Positions 58,903 to 64,000 of a stretch of DNA of 64,000 nucleotides are shown piece after piece; position 1 is the stretch's first letter, and each line of letters begins with the position of its first letter. Origin of the DNA: Brevibacillus gelatini (GTDB lineage: Bacteria > Bacillota > Bacilli > Brevibacillales > Brevibacillaceae); NCBI RefSeq assembly GCF_003710935.1, contig NZ_RHHS01000013.1, forward strand, positions 1-64,000, written 5' to 3'. A model generated the notes under the pieces. It did not search any database. It was given only the letters and a program-made list of their open reading frames with translations, and was not told where the DNA came from. The position numbers and the translations under genes are program-made.

Positions 58903-59322
58903 TCAAAGCACCCAGTTAATCTTATCTTTAATCAGTAGCAATACAGTCTGAAATTCAGTAGCATTATTAAAGCTGGCACAGCCAAACATACTATTCCTGA
59001 TCTGCTTCTGTACTTCACTAGGTAACACTTTAATAGCCTTTCCGTCTCGTTCTTTATCAAGGAATAAATGCGCCTCAAAATTGCTTACATAAGGAGACTG
59101 TAGCAGACCGTAATCATAAGCAACCAATACAGTCTCAAGATTCTTTCTGCAAACTCGGAAGACCTTTAATTCGCCTGAATTAACATTGTAATATACATAA
59201 GGCTTATTATTTTTATTTTCAATTTCCCTATCAAAATCGATTTCTTTAATCATGTTTACTTCAACTGGAATCATTCTGATGATTTCTTCAAGCGTATTTG
59301 CAGACGTTGCCGTTTTCGTCAT
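58903..59322 (-). CDS. Unknown protein, 139 aa
   Basis: Begins MTKTATSANTLEEIIRMIPV. Alpha-beta, with VYYNVNSGELKVFRVCRKNL and FEAHLFLDKERDG. It overlaps the deaminase gene by 35 bases. Not recognised. Confidence 0.55.
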   Translation of the reverse strand: MTKTATSANTLEEIIRMIPVEVNMIKEIDFDREIENKNNKPYVYYNVNSGELKVFRVCRKNLETVLVAYDYGLLQSPYVSNFEAHLFLDKERDGKAIKVLPSEVQKQIRNSMFGCASFNNATEFQTVLLLIKDKINWVL

Positions 59323-59659
59323 GGTAATATACTCCCTTTAAGTCGTATTTGCTAATGAATTGCTGACAATATGGACAAGGTTTACTGTTTGCGTATTTTC
59401 CTGTTTTAGTAACCGCAGCGTTATACAAAATACTACCTTTGACCATCCTCTTATGTACCGAGAATAAACAATCTACTTCTGAATGCCATCCTTTACAATC
59501 ATAAATCGGATCTGCAATTCTGCCAGCTTTGTACTTGTTATTGAATCCATAAGATATTACTCTACCATTTTTTATAAGCAATGAAACGTGACGGTACTCA
59601 GGCATATTATTTTTACTTGTGAGTCGCAAACAAAGATTAATCCATCGTCTGTGTCTCAT
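59288..59659 (-). CDS. Cytidine/deoxycytidylate deaminase-like protein
   Basis: 123 residues. The zinc-binding active site is GWHSEVDCLFS (H-x-E, about 62-72) and KPCPYCQQFI (C-x2-C, about 96-105), as in CMP/dCMP deaminases. With thymidylate synthase and thymidine kinase it would raise the dUMP and dTMP supply. AAGGTG precedes the ATG, and it has its own promoter. Confidence 0.8.
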   Translation of the reverse strand: MRHRRWINLCLRLTSKNNMPEYRHVSLLIKNGRVISYGFNNKYKAGRIADPIYDCKGWHSEVDCLFSVHKRMVKGSILYNAAVTKTGKYANSKPCPYCQQFISKYDLKGVYYHDENGNVCKYA

Positions 59660-59671
59660 ACCAACACCTTA

Positions 59672-59720
59672 ATATTATATTTTTAATTTATGTGTGTCAA
59701 TTATTTTTTATTTTTAAAAC
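59672..59720 (-). promoter_or_regulatory. Sigma-A promoter of deaminase gene
   Basis: TTGACA (59695-59700), 17 bases, TAATAT (59672-59677), with AAAAATAAAAAATAA upstream. It is the closest match to consensus of the leftward promoters. Confidence 0.8.
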
Positions 59721-59723
59721 TTA

Positions 59724-59912
59724 TCATGACTTACTCATTGTATACTGTCTTACATAATAACTACATCTATAATTTAATCGCTCAATTACAAAATCTACAT
59801 CCAATTTTCTATTATTTTTGATATGATTTTTGTTTTCACATATAACCTGCAAACCTTGAATAACTCCATATTTACAGTTTTCACAGCGTTTCCTTGGAGG
59901 CCAAGACACCAT
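59724..59912 (-). CDS. Cysteine-rich small protein, 62 aa
   Basis: Begins MVSWPPRKRCENCKYGVIQG after AGGAGATG, with CENCKYG, VICENK and YRCSYYV, a three-to-four-cysteine zinc-binding pattern. Function unknown. Confidence 0.6.
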   Translation of the reverse strand: MVSWPPRKRCENCKYGVIQGLQVICENKNHIKNNRKLDVDFVIERLNYRCSYYVRQYTMSKS

Positions 59913-59921
59913 CTCATCTCC

Positions 59922-60131
59922 TTATTCAACAAACTCGCAATCACTTTTGCTTACCCATCCATAAGGCCATCCAGCTTGTTCAATGGTTGTCCTTACAATT
60001 AAGTTGTTTCTGTTTCGACTGCATTCACTATGTACTATAAATTCTTGACCGATCTTATCTGCATACCAATTTTGATGATGGTCAGAGGAAATAATTTTAA
60101 TCTTCTTCCCACATAATTCACTCATCTTCAT
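59922..60131 (-). CDS. Unknown small protein, 69 aa
   Basis: Starts at the ATGA that overlaps the stop of the upstream gene at 60131; begins MKMSELCGKKIKIISSDHHQ. Beta-rich with QAGWPYGWVSKSDCEFVE, an SH3-like pattern. Not recognised. Confidence 0.6.
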   Translation of the reverse strand: MKMSELCGKKIKIISSDHHQNWYADKIGQEFIVHSECSRNRNNLIVRTTIEQAGWPYGWVSKSDCEFVE

Positions 60132-60262
60132 CGCCCGTCCCATTCACAAGAATATTCTTTTAAAAACTCCAGTTTGCACGATCCAGTTACTGAGTTCTCA
60201 GTAGGTACAACGATAATTTTACTGCCATTTTTGAATTCAATTTCGATATTATTATTTTTCAT
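60128..60262 (-). CDS. Small protein, 44 aa
   Basis: Begins MKNNNIEIEFKNGSKIIVVP after AAAGGAG and ends CEWDGR, with an ATGA overlap onto the next gene. A beta-hairpin followed by a helix; the two genes are probably co-translated. Not recognised. Confidence 0.65.
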   Translation of the reverse strand: MKNNNIEIEFKNGSKIIVVPTENSVTGSCKLEFLKEYSCEWDGR

Positions 60263-60290
60263 TTCTAAACTCCTTTTTGCGATAAATTCA

Positions 60291-60476
60291 CTATTTTATG
60301 GAATCCCAACTTAGGTTTTCCGAAGTTACATTGAATACATTAACCAGATCGTCCGGTTGTAAAGTCTTAATACTTCCGTCATTTTGTACAACCGTAGCAT
60401 ACTCGCTATCCGGGTTATAACCTAAACCGTATCTCTCTGCCGCAGCTTTAACAATTTGCTGAATATCTTTCCTCAT
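60291..60476 (-). CDS. Small helical protein, 61 aa
   Basis: Begins MRKDIQQIVKAAAERYGLGY after GAGTG. A short helix and beta-loop, ends NLSWDSIK. Not recognised. Confidence 0.55.
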   Translation of the reverse strand: MRKDIQQIVKAAAERYGLGYNPDSEYATVVQNDGSIKTLQPDDLVNVFNVTSENLSWDSIK

Positions 60477-60477
60477 A

Positions 60478-60552
60478 CTAATCACTCCACGAAAACCGTA
60501 TTTTAGGTCGAATAGTGTACTCTGTATCAGGGTGTTTAGTACCCACTTTCAT
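60478..60552 (-). CDS. Possible small protein, 24 aa
   Basis: MKVGTKHPDTEYTIRPKIRF followed by SWSD and stop. AAGGAATGG lies about 12 bases before ATG. It overlaps the end of the broken paralogue at 60536 and touches the next gene. A short but coherent frame. Confidence 0.3.
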   Translation of the reverse strand: MKVGTKHPDTEYTIRPKIRFSWSD

Positions 60553-60762
60553 GTTCTAACAACCATTCCTTAAACAGAACTTGTGCTTTTGCAAAGACAT
60601 CCTCCATATCACAACTTTGAACATTGATAATGGTTTCTCCATGTTTTGGGTGAGTTGTTTTGTAGCCAATAGTAATACACCAGTCCATAATACTTGAATA
60701 ATAGATTTCTAATGTCCATGCGCCTGATTCACTTTATCAAAAAATGATAAAAATTCCTGCAT
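60536..60762 (-). pseudogene. Frameshifted paralogue of the 61187 gene
   Basis: ATG at 60762 (GAAGTGATT before it) reads MQEFLSFFDKVNQAHGH and hits TAG. One base of frame change near 60712 restores AWTLEIYYSSIMDWCITIG, then KHGETIINVQSCDMEDVFAK and AQVLFKEWLLEHESGY. This parallels the intact 71-aa protein at 61187-61402 with an extra eight-residue insertion. A tandem duplicate in decay. Confidence 0.7.
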
Positions 60763-60796
60763 AATCACTTCCCCTTTTTCCTATGAAATTGCCATT

Positions 60797-61156
60797 TTAT
60801 TCAATCTCTTCTTCGTAAACATCTTCCAACTCTAACGGTTCGCCTTCTTCAATTACCTCCAATTGAACCATGAGTTCTCCCACATCATCACAAAACAAGT
60901 CATGCTCATACCAAGGAAGATGTCTAGAATATTCATAAAGCCATTCTTTATTGTGCACTTTACATGCTTCTTTAAATGCTTCATCCCAACCAAATGTACT
61001 TTCAATGTATATATAAAAATTTATGTAATCTATGTATTCTGTTGGTTTAAATATTTTGACTAGATTATTGTGAAAATCAATTAGCAGTTCTTTTGTGAGT
61101 TGATTTCTTATTCCATCAGGCATTTGATACTCATATCCATTTTCAGTTACAGGCAT
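60797..61156 (-). CDS. Unknown protein, 119 aa
   Basis: Begins MPVTENGYEYQMPDGIRNQL. Acidic alpha-beta with YINFYIYIESTFGWDEAFKE and a very acidic C-terminus. AGGAGG precedes the ATG. Not recognised. Confidence 0.55.
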   Translation of the reverse strand: MPVTENGYEYQMPDGIRNQLTKELLIDFHNNLVKIFKPTEYIDYINFYIYIESTFGWDEAFKEACKVHNKEWLYEYSRHLPWYEHDLFCDDVGELMVQLEVIEEGEPLELEDVYEEEIE

Positions 61157-61186
61157 TATCCAACCTCCTAATAAATTTTACATTTA

Positions 61187-61402
61187 TCAGTACCCACCTT
61201 GAGTTTCTAGCAGCCATTCTTTAAACAAAACATGTGCTTTTGCAAACACATAATCCATGTCGCAATTCTGAACGTTAACGATTGTCTCTCCATGACGATT
61301 AATTGTAATGCACCAGTCCATAATACCTGAGTAATAAATTTCTAAAGTATATCTACCTGTCCTGTGTTTTATTTCATTAAAGAATCTCAGAAACTCTTCC
61401 AT
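61187..61402 (-). CDS. Unknown protein, 71 aa, intact paralogue
   Basis: Begins MEEFLRFFNEIKHRTGRYTL. Intact relative of the broken gene at 60536-60762. Alpha-beta with an IMDWCITIN strand and CDMDYVFAKAHVLFKEWLLE helix. GAAGGTGAG precedes the ATG. Function unknown. Confidence 0.6.
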   Translation of the reverse strand: MEEFLRFFNEIKHRTGRYTLEIYYSGIMDWCITINRHGETIVNVQNCDMDYVFAKAHVLFKEWLLETQGGY

Positions 61403-61440
61403 ACCAACAGTCTCACCTTCCGTTAATATTCGTGATTTAT

Positions 61441-61839
61441 TTAGTTTTCTTGCTCCCCTTGATTACAAATAACCGTTATCCATCCACCTTCAACACGTAC
61501 TTCTTGACCAGTATTACTATAATCATCACTATCTTCAGTCCATTTAATTCCTATGTAATACACCGTTTCTGAGTTACTGAGAAATTCAATGTGCGTGATA
61601 TCATTATATTCTTTGATTCTCTGGTACTCTGGTTTATCTTTAATTATTAGATATAAATGTTTTGCGGATTTACTCAATAATAGCTCTGATTTATTGTTCA
61701 ATAGTATATTGTTGTCCCATATAGATTCAGTAATTCCAGCTAGACTAATGTATCTTACATCACTATACGGTATTTTTATATGTTCTACATTTTCAAATAC
61801 TACATGAATCTCATCAATTTCTTTATTGATTGTATGCAT
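61441..61839 (-). CDS. Unknown protein, 132 aa
   Basis: Begins MHTINKEIDEIHVVFENVEH; beta-rich, with SDVRYISLAGITES and a final strand GGWITVICNQG. AGAGAGG precedes the ATG. Not recognised. Confidence 0.55.
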   Translation of the reverse strand: MHTINKEIDEIHVVFENVEHIKIPYSDVRYISLAGITESIWDNNILLNNKSELLLSKSAKHLYLIIKDKPEYQRIKEYNDITHIEFLSNSETVYYIGIKWTEDSDDYSNTGQEVRVEGGWITVICNQGEQEN

Positions 61840-61874
61840 TTATATCTACCTCTCTTTTTGAATATAATACATAT

Positions 61875-62027
61875 TTAATCCAATTCCTTTAATTCAGGAA
61901 AAATTTCTTCGAGATTTACTTCTTCTCCATTCAAATAGATTCCCTTAATATTTTCATCAAATGTCACTTCGAACCCAAGTTGTTTTCCAATATCAATCAT
62001 ACGCTTCTTTTCTTCATCAGTTAACAT
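61875..62027 (-). CDS. Small protein, 50 aa
   Basis: Begins MLTDEEKKRMIDIGKQLGFE after GGGAGTG and is acidic, ending LEEIFPELKELD. It fills part of a 420-base gap. No family recognised. Confidence 0.65.
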   Translation of the reverse strand: MLTDEEKKRMIDIGKQLGFEVTFDENIKGIYLNGEEVNLEEIFPELKELD

Positions 62028-62054
62028 TTTCTCACTCCCAATGAATGACAGATT

Positions 62055-62225
62055 TCATTCCCTTTCTGGAACGCCAAACTCATCAATAAGAACTTTAGCC
62101 AATCTTTTAGATGATTCCTTAATCTTTTGTTGTAAGAAATCATGGAAATAATTCATAACTTCATCACTTGGATGAACAACACCTTTGCTAATCAGAAATT
62201 GTTTAATTTCTTCCTTCAAGTCCAT
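62055..62225 (-). CDS. Small helical protein, 56 aa
   Basis: Begins MDLKEEIKQFLISKGVVHPS after GGAGG and ends EFGVPERE. Helical, basic centre. It fills the other part of the gap between two genes. Not recognised. Confidence 0.65.
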   Translation of the reverse strand: MDLKEEIKQFLISKGVVHPSDEVMNYFHDFLQQKIKESSKRLAKVLIDEFGVPERE

Positions 62226-62264
62226 TTTATAAAACCTCCATTATTTTTATATAAAAAGTATCTT

Positions 62265-62693
62265 TTAACGTGAATATTTTTCTGGAAATTTTAATTTAAA
62301 GCTACTCAAATCAAGTTTCTCAACAATATCATCACATATAGCGTAAGCTGGCAAATTCAAATGAATTGCATCGTGCTTAATATGTGCTCCGTCTCTAAAT
62401 GGAAGGTCTATTTCTCCATCTTCACCAATAGGAGGTTTCGTTCTTCCTGTTTTCCTTTCTGTTTGCCCAATCGTTACTTTTACAATATCTCCTGTAAAAT
62501 GTTTATACACTAGCTCGTATTTCCAAAGTTGTTCAGTATAATCTCCACTGACATTGATACATTCAATTTGTAATCTTGGAAGAGATGCTTCATTTAAAAT
62601 TTCTTCTGGACTCATTTCGTTCTCACTCATCCTTTCCGATAAAAGTATCTGTTTATTATGTAAATAACCGTCTTGCAAGTTCAATTTCGTCAT
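62265..62693 (-). CDS. Unknown protein, 142 aa
   Basis: Begins MTKLNLQDGYLHNKQILLSE. Contains EYTEQLWKYELVYKHFTGD, a segment with beta-strand alternation, and DGAHIKHDAIHLNLP. The start codon is preceded by a weak GAACTTG-type site. Not recognised. Confidence 0.5.
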   Translation of the reverse strand: MTKLNLQDGYLHNKQILLSERMSENEMSPEEILNEASLPRLQIECINVSGDYTEQLWKYELVYKHFTGDIVKVTIGQTERKTGRTKPPIGEDGEIDLPFRDGAHIKHDAIHLNLPAYAICDDIVEKLDLSSFKLKFPEKYSR

Positions 62694-63050
62694 TTATAAA
62701 ATTTCGCTATTTGTCATACTTTTTAAAGCGTCTCGTATCGCTCTTCGCTTTTGATTCTGCGCTTTAATAATTCTCGCAGCATTCTCTACATGGTAATCAC
62801 AAAAACCTTTCCGCCAATCTTTAATCATCGCATATTCATTCATTTCAAGATTTTCTCCATTAAACTGTAACTGCACATCTGTATGGTTAATTTCACCCTC
62901 GGCAACCAGTACTCGTACATAAGAAATGATGTTTTCTGTTGATACGTTGTAAGTATAAGGCTCTTGATTTCGAAACCATAATCGCACTATTTTTTCGGCC
63001 TCAAAATCGGAGCAAGAAACACCTTGAGGACAATAGTTAATTGTAATCAT
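62694..63050 (-). CDS. Unknown protein, 118 aa
   Basis: Begins MITINYCPQGVSCSDFEAEK; alpha-beta, with VENAARIIKAQNQKRRAIRD as a basic C-terminal helix. The stop touches the start of the next gene. Not recognised. Confidence 0.55.
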   Translation of the reverse strand: MITINYCPQGVSCSDFEAEKIVRLWFRNQEPYTYNVSTENIISYVRVLVAEGEINHTDVQLQFNGENLEMNEYAMIKDWRKGFCDYHVENAARIIKAQNQKRRAIRDALKSMTNSEIL

Positions 63051-63064
63051 CGGTTCACCACTTT

Positions 63065-63460
63065 CTAGAAAATATATCTACAACGTACTGGTATGTAAAC
63101 TGTGTCCGTTTGCCCCATATACCTTCCTGCTGGTAAATCCTGCACCCCAATCTCAGTTTCCATTTTAATGTCACCAATTATATACTCGATGTCAACGAGT
63201 TTCTTTAGTTCTTCCTCTGTAATTGTTTTGGTGCAATATGTTGTCTTATTAATAATGGGATTCAATGCCTCGTCAACCAGCATCATGGTGAACAATATTG
63301 TTCCATCGTGCGAACTAGAGCGAATGACCTGATAATCATAATCCTCATTAACAGCTTGATCGTACTTAATATGACCGAGAACTAGATTCTTGCCGTATCC
63401 ATTACTTTCTAAAATGCTTGAAATATACTCAATTGGGTTAATTACTGTTTGTTTACTCAT
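63065..63460 (-). CDS. Unknown protein, 131 aa
   Basis: Start at 63460 after GGAGTGATG, beginning MSKQTVINPIEYISSILESN. The promoter at 63541-63569 lies 80 bases upstream. Alpha-beta; no family recognised. Confidence 0.55.
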   Translation of the reverse strand: MSKQTVINPIEYISSILESNGYGKNLVLGHIKYDQAVNEDYDYQVIRSSSHDGTILFTMMLVDEALNPIINKTTYCTKTITEEELKKLVDIEYIIGDIKMETEIGVQDLPAGRYMGQTDTVYIPVRCRYIF

Positions 63461-63540
63461 GACATCACTCCTTTCCGATAAAAATCTCATTTCAATAACT
63501 TATGTATAGTGTTTCCCATCTTCTGTAATCTTCTGAATTA

Positions 63541-63590
63541 AGAATACAACATATATTTATATTTGTCTACTATTTATTTTTATTTTATAT
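63541..63590 (-). promoter_or_regulatory. Promoter with A-rich box
   Basis: TAGACA (63564-63569), 17 bases, TATTCT (63541-63546). Upstream is AATAAAAATAAATAG, identical to the block at 33.8 kb and equally placed. It feeds the gene at 63460. Confidence 0.65.
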
Positions 63591-63600
63591 CCACAATTTT

Positions 63601-63624
63601 AGCCACCCGTTCTCACGAGTGGCT
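63601..63624. repeat. 9-bp inverted repeat at gene end
   Basis: AGCCACCCG and CGAGTGGCT (one C-A position, a wobble pair on the minus strand) lie over the last codons of the 63978 gene. No T-run follows, so it is a hairpin of unclear role. Confidence 0.45.
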
Positions 63625-63978
63625 ATCCATTCCCATCAGATATTGTTGCATTCTTACTTCCGTTTCGGCTTTCACGAAATCCCATAGCATCTGGAACTGT
63701 TGAGAATATCCTCTGCAAAGGAATAGGCAGTCGATCCCGTGTTCAGTTCGCGTTTCTTTCACTACCCTTAACCCTTTTCGGTACATTTCATTCTTCAGTT
63801 TACTCAATTGTCTCGTGATTCTGTACATAGCTTCATTAATTGCAGTGACATATGGCTGCTTTATGCTAATCTCAGATTCTTCTATGTTCTTCTTGTCACG
63901 TTCAAATATCGTCAATACAATAGGTAACAAAACATATTCTCTCAATAATTCTAATTCCCCATCTTGAAACGGTTGCAT
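63613..63978 (-). CDS. Unknown helical protein, 121 aa
   Basis: Start at 63978 after GAGGTGAG, beginning MQPFQDGELELLREYVLLPI. Mostly helical with SKLKNEMYRKGLRVVKETRTE in the second half and a Cys-containing centre. Its C-terminus SHS lies in a hairpin. The right window edge is only 22 bases away. Not recognised. Confidence 0.55.
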   Translation of the reverse strand: MQPFQDGELELLREYVLLPIVLTIFERDKKNIEESEISIKQPYVTAINEAMYRITRQLSKLKNEMYRKGLRVVKETRTEHGIDCLFLCRGYSQQFQMLWDFVKAETEVRMQQYLMGMDSHS

Positions 63979-64000
63979 CTTTCTCACCTCAATTTTGCTC

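Larger units (their letters stand above)
2270..63507 (+). repeat. Dispersed strand-biased heptamer TATGTAT
   Basis: About 55 copies were found by eye on the plus strand, against about 10 of ATACATA, giving one per 1.1 kb. Examples: 5243, 6890, 9855, 10683, 15520, 15631, 19726, 20330, 27797, 33614, 35430, 43490, 46043, 54443, 57351, 61031. Inside minus-strand genes the reverse complement falls in all three frames, mostly giving Thr-Tyr or Tyr-Ile, sometimes Ile-His. Several copies also lie between genes (18221, 30563, 50551, 63501). A function cannot be told. Confidence 0.7.

Noticed and set aside
24711-63590. Identity of the A-rich box with the SPbeta element SPBRE
   Set aside because: I cannot recall the published sequence, so only similarity of context is noted.
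63601-63624. Hairpin at the end of the 63978 gene as a terminator
   Set aside because: No T-run follows on either strand, so it is listed only as an inverted repeat.
1-64000. tRNA, rRNA or CRISPR array
   Set aside because: No cloverleaf-like sequence, ribosomal RNA segment or regularly spaced direct repeats were seen. The dispersed heptamer has no regular spacing.

Overview
The window is about 64 kb of AT-rich DNA (roughly one third GC by eye) that reads as the early, replication and nucleotide-metabolism half of a large temperate phage or prophage of Bacillales, of the SPbeta type. The reasons are a large serine recombinase at one edge, class Ib ribonucleotide reductase genes, phage thymidylate synthase, dihydrofolate reductase and thymidine kinase, a DnaE-type polymerase with primase, DnaB-like helicase, RecA-like ATPase and SSB-like protein in one operon, and a MrpR/YopR-like repressor. 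Ribosome binding sites are strong AAGGAGG-type and promoters are sigma-A-like, as in Firmicutes. No structural genes, tRNAs, rRNAs or CRISPR arrays were seen, except for one secreted lytic transglycosylase.

Almost every gene is on the minus strand, so transcription runs from right to left. Layout from left to right: 0.1-1.7 kb serine recombinase, separated by a terminator from the rest; 1.8-10.5 kb small genes with a RecU-like resolvase, two RNase H proteins, a PPP-type phosphatase and thymidine kinase; 10.5-12.4 kb dfr-thyA and a frame-broken HicB antitoxin with its own promoter; 12.4-16.8 kb small genes and an EDxHD-type homing endonuclease; 16.9-17.8 kb the MrpR-like repressor on the plus strand; 18-24 kb MazG-like protein, thioredoxin, GIY-YIG endonuclease, nrdI, nrdF and nrdE; 24-29 kb small genes interrupted by two plus-strand inserts with their own promoters and terminators (a two-gene cassette at 26.5-27.0 kb and an HEPN-like gene at 28.0-28.7 kb); 29.1-30.6 kb a TnpB element beside a clpP remnant; 30.6-32.1 kb two DNA methyltransferases; 32-39 kb small genes; 39-40 kb a third methyltransferase; 40.2-49.8 kb the replication operon; 50.6-52.0 kb a C5 cytosine methyltransferase; 52.7-54.2 kb two related HNH endonucleases; 54-64 kb a long run of small accessory genes with a deaminase.

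The enzymes form a coherent programme. Thymidine kinase, the deaminase, thymidylate synthase, dihydrofolate reductase, NrdEFI with its thioredoxin and two MazG-like proteins supply and police dNTPs. Four methyltransferases without a restriction partner probably mask the genome. The replication operon copies it. The MrpR-like protein is the likely lysogeny switch. Fourteen or more small genes that are easy to miss were found between the larger ones, all with convincing ribosome binding sites or coherent sequence.

Three observations stand out. First, the heptamer TATGTAT is strongly enriched on the plus strand only, about one per kilobase, and inside genes it falls in all three reading frames. 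Second, two self-contained plus-strand inserts look like cargo, one of them an HEPN-type candidate defence gene under a 12-bp inverted-repeat operator. Third, five or more genes carry single-base frameshifts or nonsense changes, two of them directly after the start codon in homopolymers, pointing to decay, slippage control or assembly error.
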